Shown: positions 22,613 to 36,604 of the stretch, one piece after another
Numbering within the stretch: the stretch's first letter is position 1
Layout: the number at the start of each line of letters is the position of its first letter
NCBI GenBank assembly: GCA_037039685.1
Contig: JAWNGF010000006.1
Coordinates: forward strand, 372,001 to 436,000
Length of the DNA: 64,000 nt
Direction: 5' to 3'
DNA from: Ceratobasidium sp. AG-K
Lineage: Eukaryota > Basidiomycota > Agaricomycetes > Cantharellales > Ceratobasidiaceae
The notes under the pieces: model-generated
What the model saw: only the letters and a program-made list of their open reading frames with translations
Told to the model about the DNA's origin: nothing
The model's database searches: none
Position numbers and translations under genes: made by a program

Positions 22613-25600
22613 GGGGATATTGAAATTGCATTGAACCACATTCAAGATCCCGGTACGAGCATAAGAGACTTGTCAAGGTACGAAGCTGAGAGGAACCCAA
22701 ACCCAAGTGGGGGTGATGGAAAAACTAACCATATCAATGTTGATAGTTTTCAACTGATCACCGCACTACTGTTGCTGGGTCATTTTTCCGATTGTGCATT
22801 CCAGGAGCATACCTCGGTGGATCAGATCGACGCATCAATCAAGTACCGACGCTTGGCTACCTTACTCATTCCGAACTGTCACTTGGATAAATCGCGTATG
22901 ATCAACCATTTGGGCAACTTGCATCAGACACGGTACGACCTCCTGGGAGAGGTACCAGACATTGATGCGGTAATTGCGTATCAAACCCGGGCCATCCAGC
23001 TGATCTCAGACAAACAGCATGTGGATGCAGCAAGGGTTTGTGAATCTGCTATTTCCCCAGGGTCTCAAATCCAGCAGGTAATAGGAAGGAGTGTTGAATT
23101 TAACCGGTAAGTTCACTCCCGAAAGCAATCATAACCATTTCACTGACTCCGGCAAGTCAAATCCATCAAGCCACCTACCTGAGCGAGCTAGCAATTGGAT
23201 ACAAATGTCGATTCTATTGCCTTAATGAGCTTGAGGACATCGATCAAGCGATTCTTTATGCGTCACAGGCTATTGAACTCACCCCCGATGGCCATCCGGG
23301 GAAGGCGATGTGCCTCAGTACTCTAGGAGCATCGCATAGGATGCGATTCGATTGCCAGGTAGACTTGTCGGACATAGATCGTACGATTGCATGTCAGACT
23401 GCCGTTGTAGAACTTATCCCTGACGGAGACCTCAAGAAGCCTAGTAGCCTCAATTGTCTTGGTGACTCGCATCGGGTTCGATTCACCCATTGTAGAGAGG
23501 TTCTCGATATCAACCAAGCAATTTTATACCTCGATCAAGCCGTAGGACTTATCTCCGAAGACCATCCAGACCGGGCAGGCTATCTCTGGGTCCTTGGAAA
23601 TTCACATCGGGCCCGATACGATCGTCTTGCAGAGGTACAAGATATCGACCGGGCAATTTCACTTCAAAATAAAGTCATAGAACTTACCCCAAGTGACCAT
23701 TCGTCCAAGGCCGGCTGCTTCCAGGACCTTGGTGACTCGTATTGGGCTCGATTTACACGTCTGAACGAGCTGCCGGATCTCGACCAAGCTATTGCGTATT
23801 TGACCCAGGCTGCGGAGCATTTTTCCAAGAGGGATCTAGATAAGCCCGAAGTTCTTTACAGTCTTGGATCTGCTCATCGGGCGCGATATGGCCGCCTTGG
23901 ACAGCCTCCCGATATTATCCAGGCAGTTGTACACCTAAAGCGAGCTGTGGAAATTGTTTCAGATGATGATCCGGACAAGGGGTGCTATCTTACGGACCTT
24001 GGAAATTGGTGCAGGCTTCAGTCTAATCGTACGCAGGACCCAGCGATCCTGGATCAAGGTATTAATTACCTAAGGCAAGCATTGAAGCTCACTCCCAATG
24101 GCCACCCAGGGGAGGCAGTTTGCTTCCACAGTCTTGGCTTGGCCTATGGAACCCGGGTTGATGCGTTTGGTCAAATTAGGAGGGAGGATATGGATCAAAC
24201 CGTCACATGTTTTACTCGAGCCGTGGAGCTTACGCCGAACAGTCGCTTCACCAAGGTCGCATTCCTCACCGACCTTGCACATTCACACGCGAACAGATAT
24301 TCGCTGTATCGAGATCTGTCGGACATTGATCAAGCAATTACGTATCGAAGTCAGGTTGTGATGATGATAGCCGCTGATCACCCAGGCAAAGCACTACGTC
24401 TAGCAAATCTAGGAAGTTCGTACGCGGTTCGGTTTGAACGCCTCGCGGAACTATCCGACATCAACCAAGGGATTATGTATCTCACTCAAGCTATGGACCT
24501 CGCTTCTGACGACGACCCGGCCAAGCCATATTATCTCAATGACCTTGGGGCCGCATATAGGGACCGATTCACGCGCTTTTCGGATCCATCAGACATTGAC
24601 CAAGCGATCAGCTATCAGGTCCAGGCAGTAGATCTGACCCCTAGCGAACATCCAAGTCGCCCAAGCCGTCTCAGTCTTCTGGGAAATTCCTATGAAATTC
24701 GATTTACTCATTTTAGGAAACTATCAGATGTCAATCAAGCCATTGGTTACCTTAACGAGGCAATAGAGATCACGCCCAATGACCACCCTACTAAAACAAT
24801 TACTCTTTCTGACCTGGGAGTCGCATACAGGGACCGGTTTGAACACCAAGGAAATATTTCCGATATCGATCAGGCAATCGAATTCCAGACTCGAGCTACA
24901 CAGCTCATACTCGAAGGCCAGCTAGAGGACCCGAAGATATTGTATAATCTTGGGAAATCATATTGGAGGCGATTTGTCAGCCAAGGAACCTTCATTGACC
25001 TTGAAAGTGCTAACAGCTGCTTTCAAAAGTCCGCGGAGCTCCCGTTGAGCGATCCCAGAACCCAGCTTCAGAGCGCGGATCTATGGTCTTCGGCTTCTTT
25101 GAAACTAGGCGTTTCGCCGTGCTCTGCGTATGAAAAGGCCATGGAGATTGTCCCAAATCTGATTTGGCTTGGAGCTCAAGTCCATCAGCGATACGAGCTG
25201 TTAATAGATGTCGGTAATATTGTTTTGAAGGCCGCAGCATGGGCTATCTCCGTTGCCGATTACGATCTCGCCCTGGAGTGGCTTGAGCAAGGTCGTTCAA
25301 TTGTCTGGAATCAGATACTACAGCTCCGAACGCCATTTGATGACATCTCTATTAGTGATGCGACTCTTTCTCAAGACTTGCAGCGAGTTGCTCGTGAGCT
25401 TGGCGCCGCAGGACTTCAACCTGCACCACTTCTGTCACCAATGAGCGATCCCTCACAAATGGAAGAGCAAAATAAACGCCGCCATCTGTTAGCGTCAGAG
25501 TGGGAGCGACTGTTGATAAAAGCTCGTGGTATCCCAGGGTTTGAAGATTTTATGTACCCCCGCAAAGCTAGCCAGCTGAAGTCTGCAGCCACGTCCGGCC

Positions 25601-26723
25601 CAGTAATACTTATCAATGTTCACTCTAGTCGCTGCGATGCCCTCGCCATACTCCCAGGAGCAAAGAATGTAGCTCACATACCACTTCCCACGTTCACAGT
25701 CAAAAAGGCCAAGGACGCCCAGTCCAACTTGTTATCCGCGATAGGAGATAGGGGCAGTCGGACTCGCCATTACAGACCATTGAAGTCTAAGCTTGAGAGT
25801 GGGCCACTCAAGGCAACGTTGATGATGCTCTGGTTTGATATAGTCAAACCTGTATTAAGTTTTCTTGGATACATAGTGAGCATGATTGTTTTAATCGTAG
25901 TCAAGGTAGCCTCATTATCGGCATCCATTTATAGCAACAACTACCAATCGATGAGCTACCACACCTTACATGGTGCACGACCGGTCCGCTCTCATTTCTC
26001 CCACTACACGCCGCCGGCTGCTACAATGGCTCAGAACCCGACGCTATGGACCTTGTCATCTCCTCATATACACCGACTCTGAGCGCACTTCTCGATGGGC
26101 GTTCCTCAGGCTCAACCAGCGTCAGCAACAGTGTGATAGCCGTCGGTCAAGAACAAACACCTGGACTTGACCCTTTGCCAAACACAGCGCTAGAATTGTC
26201 GGTGATAAAGAAGCTTGCGTCGGGACTCCGCTTCACAGAACTGAATGGTGCTGATGCATCGGTAAATGCAGTGCTAGATGCAATGGAACAGCACAGCTGT
26301 GTACACCTTGCATGCCACGCTACTCAGAACCCTGACAACCCAGCTCATAGCACATTTCATCTATTTGACGGGGGTCTTACCCTTGAAGCCATCACAAACC
26401 GAGCGTTTAGAAACAAGACCCTCGCGTTTTTATCCGCGTGTCAGACGGCTGCTGGAGATGACAAGCGACCGGACGAGTCAATTCATCTCGCCGCTGGGAT
26501 GCTGATGGCAGGATATCCGAGCGTGATAGCTACGATGTGGTCAATCTGGGACGAAGATGGACCAGAGATCGCAAGCAGTGTGTATGCCGAGCTGATAAAG
26601 GACGGAAAGATGGACTTTAGACACACTGCGAGAGCGCTGCATACAGCTCTCGCCAAGCTACGTGCAAAGATCGGGCAGGACGCATTTAAGCGATGGGTGC
26701 CGTTTGTTCATATCGGTCTATAA
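22613..26723 (+). CDS. TPR-CHAT protein 1 (caspase-like), 5' end unresolved
   Basis: Exons by eye: 22613-22677, 22747-23106, 23157-25875, 25935-26723 (1310 residues visible; phases close). About 16 tetratricopeptide-like repeats of about 50 residues, marked by DIDQAI / RF.R / LTP.DHP.KA signatures, are followed by a CHAT domain. The CHAT domain carries the expected His (VHLACHA) and Cys (FLSACQTAAG) of clan CD peptidases and ends in RWVPFVHIGL. CHAT proteases act in cell-death and immune-type signalling in other systems, with TPRs as sensor or scaffold; its role here is inference. There is no ATG before the visible frame, so a 5' exon is missing. The 69-bp first intron is a multiple of three and can be mistaken for coding. 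Confidence 0.85.
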
Positions 26724-26980
26724 TACCTATAATGTAGTTGTTCCATGTGCCACCGCGCCGTTTTAGTCCGTTTGACTTATTACATAGTTGTGCGAGAGTA
26801 CGCAAAATGTAAACGCAGAGAGTAATTTCGACAGCCACAGCAAATTTTGTAGGGCCATACTAAGCCTTGTGGCAAGCCTTATACCCTTCACATAGAACTT
26901 TGTCAAGGTCGCTATATATCCTAAAGGTAATGGGTAATGCAACTGAAAAATATACAGCCTCAAGCAACAAAAGTAAGTGA
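26724..26980. other. Short intergenic region between convergent genes
   Basis: No gene seen. It separates the convergent 3' ends of TPR-CHAT 1 and the MFS gene. Confidence 0.6.
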
Positions 26981-29319
26981 CTACCGATTCAGGGGGTTAC
27001 GTGCTCGCATCTCTTCGCCCTTGAAAAATAACCATATCGGAAAAGGAATCCCAACTACAATAGCAACTCCGGCTAGAAATGAATGTCCTCCTCCAGTGCC
27101 CATCGCATCGAACACCCGTTGTCCGAAGAGTGGAAAAGCAAAGCCAAACAACGAACGGATCGCGGTAGCAGCGGCAACAGCACTTGCCGCGAAAGTAAAG
27201 GCATCGACAAGATAAAGTTGGATCGGAATGCTATGTTAAGACTTGTGAGTCATAGAATTTGCGCGCGTATGGCAAATAAACCATTTTGGTCAAGGTATAC
27301 TCACAATGTGAACATCATCCCGGCTCCAAAGATGCCAGATCCCACGATTGGCATCATATAATGCAACCTATAATGAGCTGACCACCCATACCACCTGCGT
27401 GCGAGAGTCAATAATTCGCAACCATATCAGAGGAGTACCGAATAGAGCTCACAAGAGTCCAACTGGGATCAAACAGCTGCCGATAAGCATAGACGGAATT
27501 CGGTATTCAGGCTTTCTTTTCCCTCCATTCTTCTCTTCCAACTAGATTTCAACAGGTGAGCTATTGGTACAATCTGCTAACACTTGATTGAAAAGGATAC
27601 CTTTTTGTAGATGGCGTCAATAATTCTCGGGCCAATCATGGCTATGATCATGAACCCGATACCTAGCCCAAGGTATGCCTGCGGAATGCAACAGGTTACT
27701 TATCGCAAAATGTTTGATGTTCAATAACTCACCAGACCTGCAATTCCCGGGCCCCACCCGTAGGAAGTCGAAAAAAGGGTCGGAAAAGTAACAAACATTC
27801 TTCGACGAGTGAGTGTCAATACGTAAGAAAATAGATTAGCCTTACAGGTAAAGTAGTCCTATTTGGTTCATCCAATTACATTAGCTACTCTGTGCCGATG
27901 TTGAAAACCTATTCACAACGCACCATAAACACTATCGTTTGGTCAATAATAGCATACACGCATACATCCGGCGTATTTTACTTACATTCCCATATATAAG
28001 CTTAGCATAAAGCAAATCATACTCCTAGTAAGGAGTTGTACTGGCCGGCGCAAGTTCTCCGAAAGTACTTGTTTGAACGAGCCTTGAGGGGTGAGATCTG
28101 GGTACCCATATTTTTTCCTGTGGTGATTATTGTATACCTATATTTCAACTTGGGATACGAAAATACGTACTTGAGAATTGGATGATAAGTTTCTTGGAGT
28201 ACGAATACCCCGACTGCACCAGCAAGACTAGCAGTAATTGAAATAATGCGGAATACCCACTGGTATCCGATGTCTTGAGTGATGAATCCGCCAGCTATCT
28301 GCCTAGGTTAAGTACGATAATTGTACTTGAAATAACCGATGGCTTACCGGACCAATAATAGGACCCATCAATGGACCAAGAGAGAACATGGACATTGCCA
28401 CCGCCCGGTCTTTCTCTTCAAACAAATCGGCTATCGATCCTGCTCCAATGGTGAGGGGAGCCGCGCCGCCCAAGCCCGCTACGAAAGATGGCCAAGTCAA
28501 TCTTGAGCTACCATGAGCCCCGAAAAACCTCACCTAGGAAGCGGAAGATGATGAGAGAGGGGACGTTGGGTGCCCACGCACAGACCAAGTTAAAGATCAG
28601 AAAGAATACGTTTGAAATATGGAGTGGCCAGCTCCGACCGTACACTATTGGTGGTTGAGGCCAGGTCAATACAGGGAGTTCAGAACCTATTGTCCTTACC
28701 TTCCGAGAGCGGAGTGATGAAAAGCGGGCCAATTGCCTGACACAATTGTCAGTTAAAGCTAAAGTATATCGACTGCTTACATAGCCGAGAAGGAAGATGC
28801 TCAATATTAGAGCGGCGACAGTTGAATTACGGATGCCAAATTCTCGTGCAATTTCCGGAAGCCCAGGCGCAATCATCCTATTTCGGCAAGCTTTGAGGTT
28901 GTAGGTGATTAGCCAAACCACGCGGAACTTACGATGATGCAAGTGGGCTACGTGAATGATGGATGGTCAGTATTTAGCCCAAACACTAGGTCTGCACGTA
29001 CGAAACAAGGGTATAAACACTGACAACCGCAGCCGATGCCCACTTACGAGAACCTGGCCAGTTACGTGGGTTACGCGGGTCCGCATCCCAGTTAGCTGTG
29101 GTCGCCTTTTCTGCGTCCGCCCCAGGTTTCTCGTTCAATTGACTTTAGAACAGGTTCAGCACGTCAGCGCCTGAGTGAAACCCTTGGAACTTACGATTTT
29201 GCCTCTGGCCCATTCGTTTCAGCTAAACCTCCAGTGCCCAAATCGGCGATAGTATGAGAGCCCAGCGATTCCTGGGAGCGAGAGCGACTGTTGCTCTCGG
29301 CTGGCGAGTTTGATGACAT
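26981..29319 (-). CDS. MFS transporter, DHA1 (polyamine/multidrug) type, multi-exon
   Basis: The ATG is at 29319 and the TAG at 26981-26983, with about eleven short introns between. The first exons are 29195-29319, about 29002-29142 and a 15-nt micro-exon 28933-28947. A disordered Ser-rich N-terminus leads to the DHA1 signature [18 protein letters not shown], then about 12 transmembrane segments. These include [36 protein letters not shown], the motif-C-like [10 protein letters not shown] typical of antiporters, and a C-terminal cytosolic end [12 protein letters not shown]. Such proteins expel drugs or polyamines with proton exchange at the plasma membrane. One splice junction around 27840-28000 could not be closed by eye, so a defect there is possible. 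It is convergent with TPR-CHAT 1. Confidence 0.85.
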
Positions 29320-32300
29320 CGTAGAATTGTGTGTATCATGACGGGGATACTCTGTTCTTTAAGTAGCCCACGCCAAGATTCTCGGGGGTAGTTTATCCGG
29401 CTACGATCCAGAGTTCTCTGATTATTCGGGGGCCGGTCGCGTGGCAAGATGCATCGGAATCAGGCCCGCATGCAGGAGACTCACGTGATTCGCCATGACT
29501 CTGCGGTGACCCAGAGCGACTTGCATCGGCAATTCCTATCAGATACGTGTCAGAGTACTTCGGTGCTGAGGAACAGGGGCGGACGGTCAACGTCTTTCTC
29601 CCTGCGTCGTGACTATGTGTGTAATTCGCACCTAATGGACGACGAACTAACCTGAAGTGTGCAGAGCTTCGCCTCTTGATTAATGGTTTGGCGCGTAGAA
29701 AGGGGTCGTTTGGTGGCAATCGTAAGCAACGATGACCCACAAGGACCCCAACGCTTGGAGACTCGGACGTGGGTGTTTTAGTGTCATCGTCCACTAACAT
29801 GATGTTAGGTTGAACCAATTCGGTGATAGGCAATGATGAGCGTGGGTTTCCCACGAGGATATCCACTTGTAAGCACGCGTAAATGGATGAGAGTTATCAT
29901 ACTGACCACTCCCTCCTGGGTCCTTACGAGGAAACGAGGCATCACAATTAACCTCGATTTTCCGTCGTATTAATTTAGGCCTGCTCGTAGAGGACAAATC
30001 AACACGGTAAGTTGTCACAACGTAACCTGTTGTTGATATCGGGGCTTTCGTCCGGATGTGTGTGGGGCAATGTAGCTCTGCGCAAACACTTCACCACAAG
30101 GAATTCAAATTTACTCCTGCCCTTTACGTAAGAAGATTTGCCACTACGAGGGGTCAGCCGCTCAGTCACATGCCTCAACCGCACCTCTACCAGCCCACTA
30201 AATCCTCGCTCCTCGCTATGTTACGCGTTGATTCGCGGCTCCGTAGTGTTCTCCATTCTGGGTAGATAGCGCGAGTCTCTCATATCCGAAAATGAGGCTT
30301 GGACCAACTGTTCATCCACCATGAGGCGAACTTGTCTTACGGTACGGTGTCTGAGCGATATGCCTATTATGGTATTTCTAGGATTATAGATCTCGAAAGC
30401 TTTCTCTTTTTGAGACTTGCGCGGATTGCAGAATACTAGGCCTAGGGGTCAGGACGATGCGCGTTTGTTGACACATGGTGAGAGCCTAGCATCCGACCTA
30501 TGGTCGACGCTAACTATATCTCCAGCGCTACCCACAACGCGTTTTTGTTCTATAATCCTTCTTACTGCCTCCTTCATCCATGGCAACCCCTAGTGTGTTG
30601 ACACCCCAGTTCATTCGCAGCCGACTCTTCATCCCCTGGCATTCCCATTTGTCTCACATGACGATGTGTTCTTAAATTGTCCCTCTCCTGCCGCTCAAGA
30701 GCGACGATAGAGCCAAACCACGGTTCCCCGGAAACGGAATATGACATGTTCACTTGGTTCGGGGCGACTGAACTCGAATATTCGAAATCTACGAACCAAT
30801 CTACAGCCGTTGCGACGAGAGCGGGAAACACGACCAAAATAATCGAGCCGGTCCTCACCGTCAACTTTGTTCTAATGCAAAGCTTACTCGCCTCGCCTCG
30901 CCTCGCATTTCCTGTCCTCGACGATTGGCTCACTTACTTGGGGCTGCCGGACGGATCTCCTTCGCAGCCGTTATTCGGTACTGTTTGCCCTGTCCTTTCA
31001 TGAATCCCCCCCCCCCCCCCCCACACACACATGTCCTGGTGCATTTCGGCCCCAACCCTCGCCAATCAGCAGTACAATGTGACCATGAACTGGAGAAGGC
31101 GGAGATCCTCAACTTGGTCGCTTCTAGAATCGAATAACCTTCCTAGCTATGAGCACGACGAATAGAGATGGAACGCACTGCCATGTAGCAAGTAGGCGGC
31201 CCGAATGGAATAAGATCATTGGTAAAAATAGCGACGGTGGCGGGGGATAGCGGATGATCGCGGATGACCGATCAAGGCACTCGCAAGTGAGCACTTCTCC
31301 TTTCTAAAGATCCATGTCTGACGTACGATTCGGGGGATTAGAGCCGACCGAATACCCTCGGTATTATTCAGGGCGGTCTGTCACTGGCCTGATGGCACAT
31401 GGCCGAGCCGAGGCGCTGAGCGACGGCAGTGCTGTTTCCGTGCTCGCCAGAGTTCCTGGATTCGTGTGCGCGTCCAGTTCGATTTAACCCTGGGTAAGAA
31501 CTTCGAGAACTCGTTAACTAGGGATATATTCGTAGGTATGTTTACGGGTCCAACGCGCGCCTCCTTAGCCACTGATTATAGCCAATGCAACCTTAGGTCC
31601 TGCATTACGAGACGTCGTAATAGGGCTCAAGAATTATTTGGCCACGACGAACCCCCTACGGGTGTGGTCAACATGCAAACCCTCTTCGTCATGTATGCTA
31701 TCATCGAAATATCATTGCATAGATGTCGATATGTATCAAGGATATTCTGGGCTCGATACTCTCCTTACATGGTATAAATGTTGACATAACCATCTGGACT
31801 TTGATAACCGAGGGTTTGTGCCCGAGCCAGGCATGCGACGGATCTGAAGGGGTTCTCACAATATAGTAGATCGTGAACGGAACGTGCTTTTTCACCAATA
31901 TTCCCACGAACGATAGCACTGCACGCGCACCAAGTTGCCTCTCGCCGCCACCGCCATAAGAGTACAAGTGGTCAGAGGGTTTGGTGAGGCATGTGACGAG
32001 TGGCGTGCCCGAGCTTTGTCCCTGAATGCGTGTTATAAAGTATGACCATCAAAGATGCTTCTCGAACTCTTCCATCCCCATTCACTCTGCGAACATGGTA
32101 TCGAATGTGGAAGATAAACGGGACGTGCTTCATGTCGTTGAGCTCCAGGTGACGTAAGTTGCGATCAGCTACCACAGTATCACAATAACCCAAGAACCCC
32201 AAGTGGTAACCTACCGGATATCCTCTCAGCACGTCACATTCTACAAAGCACACTTGAAGCTAGTTCGTGTTTCCAGAAGTTGCTCGCTCGAGCGTATATT

Positions 32301-32347
32301 GACGATCGCTAGTTGACTTTTCTGGGCCAAGAATAAATGCACGACAG
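29320..32347. other. 3-kb region without recognisable gene
   Basis: Short frames occur on both strands but lack recognisable domains or consistent splicing. A poly-C run followed by ACACAC lies near 31007-31030, and a few CTCGC repeats are near 30890-30905. The right end must hold the first exon(s) and promoter of TPR-CHAT 2. Confidence 0.5.
31007..31030. repeat. Poly-C / (CA)n low-complexity tract
   Basis: An uninterrupted C run of about 15 bases is followed by ACACACACA. It is a simple repeat, prone to assembly length error. Confidence 0.8.
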
Positions 32348-35300
32348 GATATTTTACCTTTCTCACATCAACAAGTCGAAGACGCTTTGGCCTGGTTTCA
32401 AGACTCGGGAGGTAGCTTACGACAGCTTAGTAGGTAAGTGAAAACGCCCTCGCTAGTGCGACGAATTTGCTGGGGAGTCAACTTGAAGGAGCATACTAAT
32501 TCTACCATGGCTTGGTAGCTTCGAATTAATTGCCACATTGCTGATCCGGGCAAAACTATATGAATATGCTTTGGAGGACCCGGATTTGACCGACCCGCTC
32601 GGTGAATCACTTAGGTGTTGGCAGTGGGGCATGCTGCTCATCCCGGATCCTCGCTTGATCGAACCTCGTTGGCATGCTAATCTTGGGTTTCTCTATCTGA
32701 AGCGGTTCTATAGGCTTGGAAACATTCCAGACATCAATATGGGGATTGTACATACCACCCATGCTGTTCAGCTAGCTCCTGAAGATCACCCAAGAAAAGC
32801 AACGTGGCTCGGAAATCTGGCAACCTCGTATGCGGATCGAGGATATCGGCTTGGGGAGTTAGCAGACCTTGACCAATCAATCGTCTTTCACAAACAGGCG
32901 TTGAAGCTTATTCCTGGCGGCCATCCCGACGCGGCAGCCAGTCTCAATTACCTGGGAAGTTCGTACCGAACTCGGTTCGATCGCCTCGGAGAGTTGGCAG
33001 ATATCAATCAGGCAATCACATATCATACCCAAGCTATGGAGCTCGTTCCGAATGAACACCCGAATAAAATACAAAGCCTTCAGGATATTGGAACTTCATA
33101 CTACCTCAGATTCCTTCGACTCGGGGAACCCGCGGATCTCGAACGCACCATCGACTTCCAAACCCAAGCTTTGCAACTCATCCCGGAGTATCACCCAAGC
33201 AAATCGAGAGCCTTTAACGATCTCGGAGGGTCTTATGGAACTCGATTTGAGCGCTTTGGGGATATACAAGACATCACTCAGGCAATTTCCCTTTTAACTG
33301 AGGCGTTGAAGATCACAGGAGTCGGTCACCCTGACAGACCTAGAAATCTTAGCAACCTTGGACATTCATATAGCTCTCGTTTTAACCGTTTTGGTGATAT
33401 ACCAGATATCAACAAAGCCATCGATCTACAGACCCAGGCAGTCCAGCTCGTCCCTGATGATCATCTGGATAAAATAAAATACCTTGAGAAACTCGGATTC
33501 TCGTACGGGGCTCGATTCAACCGTCTTGGAGAGGTCTCAGATATCGACCAAGCAGTAGCATTACAGGTCCAAGCTGCACAACTTACTCCTAACGATCACC
33601 CAGGCAAAGCCAATTGTCTCGAACAGCTTGGAATCTTCCACTCGCAGAGGTTCAGCCGTCTTGGAGAACTATTAGACATTAATCAAGCGATTACATTCCA
33701 GACACAAGCCGTAAAGCTTACCCCTGACGATCACCCAGGCAAGATAAACATCCTAGAAAATCTCGGCAGGGCCTACTCGGACCGATTTGACCGTTTTGGA
33801 GAGTTGTCCGACATCAACCAGGCAATAGAGCTTAAAAATCAAGCAATCCAACTCATCCCTGATGAGCATCCTGGGAAGGCGAATAGCTATGCCAGTCTCG
33901 GGTGCTCATATGGAGCGCGATTCAGCCGGGCTGGCGATCTGCAAGACATAGGCCAGGCAGTGGCATTACTCTCCAAAGCGGTGAAGCTTACTCCTGAGGA
34001 CCATCCCGACCGGGCAATGAGACTCAGTGATCTAGGGGTTGCATACAGGGGTCGCTTCGTTCGTCTCGGAGAGCTGTCAGATGTCGATCAGGCTATATCA
34101 TTTCAAGTTCAAGCCGTGGAGCTACTTCCTGATGATCACCCGAGGAAAGCAGCTAACCTCCTCAAACTCGGGCACTCATACAAGGCTCGATTTGATCGTC
34201 TCGAGGAGGTCTCGGACATTGACCATGCGATTGAATTCCAGACACGGGCGATGAAAATTCTTCCGGACAAACACCCAGACAAGGCAGATATCCTTAACAA
34301 TCTTGGAAGCTCATATGGGGCTCGATTCGACCGCTTTGCAAAGTTATCGGACATTGACCAAGCAATTAAGCTGCTGACTCAAGCTGTAGAACTCATTCCC
34401 GACGATCGTTGGGGTAAGGCAGATACTCTTCGAAACCTTGGCACAGCATATAGAATTCGGTTTACTTATTTTGCGGAGCTTTCAGACCTTAGTGAAATAG
34501 TTTTATACTGGACTCAGCCTATGCCGCTACCTATCGATGATCACTCTAGTGAGCCGAGTGAGCCCAGGAAGCTTGGAGTTTGGCAGGGAGCTCGGCTCAA
34601 TCGTCGAGGGGAGGTTTCGGATATCAACCAAGCAATCGAGTTACTCACTCAAGCGGTGACGCTTACCCCGGATACTGATCCTGACAAGCCCAGGTGCCTA
34701 AATAACCTTGGCTGCGCGTACGAGGCTCGGTTCGATCGTCTCGGGAAACTGGTAGACATTGATCAAGCGATCTCATATCAGATTCGCGCTGTCGAGCTCC
34801 TTGCTGAAAATCACCCCGGCGATTCACATATACTCTACGACCTCGGACAGTCGTATGTACAACGTTTTCTATACCAGAAGGCCAGCACCGATCTCGAAAA
34901 GGCGAACAGCCTCTTTGAGAAGTTTGCACTGCTCTCGGTGAGGGACCCCAGAAAGCAGTTCATCAGTGCTCGTTCATGGTCAGCGTGTTCCTTGTCTCTG
35001 GGACTTTCTCCACGCCCTGCGCATCAGAGAGCCATAGAGCTAGTTTCCCACCTTATGTGGCTCGGCACTACAATCCATCAGCGCTATGAACTCATGGACG
35101 ATATTGGCGAAATTACACTCGAGGCAGCTGCTTGGGCTATCTCGGCTCAGGATTATGATCGTGCTATCGAATGGCTTGAAGAAGGCAGATCAATTGTCTG
35201 GAACCAGATATTACAACTCCGAACACCCTTTGACGACCTCTCTACCGTAAATCCGGGCCTTTCTCAAAAACTACAGCGAGTAGCTCAGGAGCTTGGAGAT

Positions 35301-36604
35301 GTTGGAGTCCAATCGATGTCGCTCTCGTCCACGACCAACGTGTTAGAAATGGAGCATGACGCTCGACGCCGTCATCAATTGGCATTGGAATGGGAGCAAC
35401 TGCTGATTGAGGCTCGCAACACCCAAGGGTTTGAAACATTTATGCGCCCTCGTGGGGCGCTCGAGCTAAAGCGTGCAGCCAAGACTGGTCCCGTTGTCGT
35501 CGTAAACATTCACTCTAGGCGTTGCGATGCTCTTATAATTCGCCCAAACAATCCTAACATAGCTCATGTACCGTTACAACAATTTGTTGGGAAAGCAGGT
35601 CATGCACGAAGGCAACTAAGGTTCGAAATCGGCGAGGCAGGCGATCGGGCACGTGGCTTCAAGCGCCGATATCCAGCGCAAAAGCCGGTTGACAAGTTCA
35701 AACCAATGCTGGCTACACTCTGGAATGGGGTGGTGAAACCCGTTCTGGAATTCCTGGGGTTTACGGTAAGCACATGGCACCGCACTCTTATCCAGATTAA
35801 CTTGAATTGCTGGCGCAGCAAGCGTTATCGGCCGATGAACTCCCGCATATTACTTGGTGTACGACCAGTACACTGTCGTTTCTTCCGCTCCACGCTGCTG
35901 GATGTTACGACGGATTGCAGCCCAACGCCATGGATCTCGTCGTGTCATCTTATACGCCAACTCTCGGTTCACTGCTGAGCACGAGCTCTCAACCCCCTAG
36001 CCCAACTTCTGGATTGATAGCCATCGGCCAAGAGTACACAAAGGGTATGAGTCATCTACCAAGTACAGTTCAAGAACTCTCTACAATCAAAGAGTGCGCC
36101 GGCTCAGTCCGTTATTCACAGCTTCAGGCCACAGAAGCAACGGTGGATGCGGTTCTAAATGCAATGGAGCAGCATGGATGGGTGCATCTAGCGTGTCACG
36201 CGACTCAAAACTCGGATAACCCCGCTCATAGCACATTTCACCTGCATGACGGTAACCTGACTCTCGAGGCAATCACCAGACGCTCGTTCAATAACAAGGG
36301 ACTGGCGTTCTTGTCGGCTTGCCAAACGGCCGCTGGGGACGACAAGCGACCAGATGAGGCGATTCACCTAGCAGCTGGAATGTTGATGTCTGGGTATCCG
36401 AGTGTGATTGCCACGATGTGGTCGATATGCGATGATGATGGACCCGAGGTTGCGGGCAGGGTATATGCGGAGCTACTCAAGGAGGGAAAGATGGACTATA
36501 CGGGATCGGCACGAGCGCTGCATAAGGCTGTATGTGAGCTTCGTGACAACGTTGGGCATGCCTCGTTTAAGAGGTGGGCACCGTTTATTCATATCGGCGT
36601 GTGA
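32348..36604 (+). CDS. TPR-CHAT protein 2 (caspase-like), 5' end unresolved
   Basis: Exons by eye: 32348-32433, 32519-35765, 35819-36604 (1372 residues visible; phases close). The first intron has a consensus donor GTAAGT and a TACTAAT branch site. About 17 TPR-like units carry the same signatures as gene 1, then the CHAT domain with VHLACHA and FLSACQTAAG, ending RWAPFIHIGV. The final intron sits at the same place and phase as in gene 1, and the acceptor before the first visible exon is also shared, so the two are paralogs. The large middle exon is intact. An initiating ATG is not in the visible frame and must come from an upstream exon. Confidence 0.87.

Noticed and set aside
29393..29866. 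157-residue minus-strand frame upstream of the MFS gene
   Set aside because: Contains no recognisable domain and overlaps the MFS promoter region.
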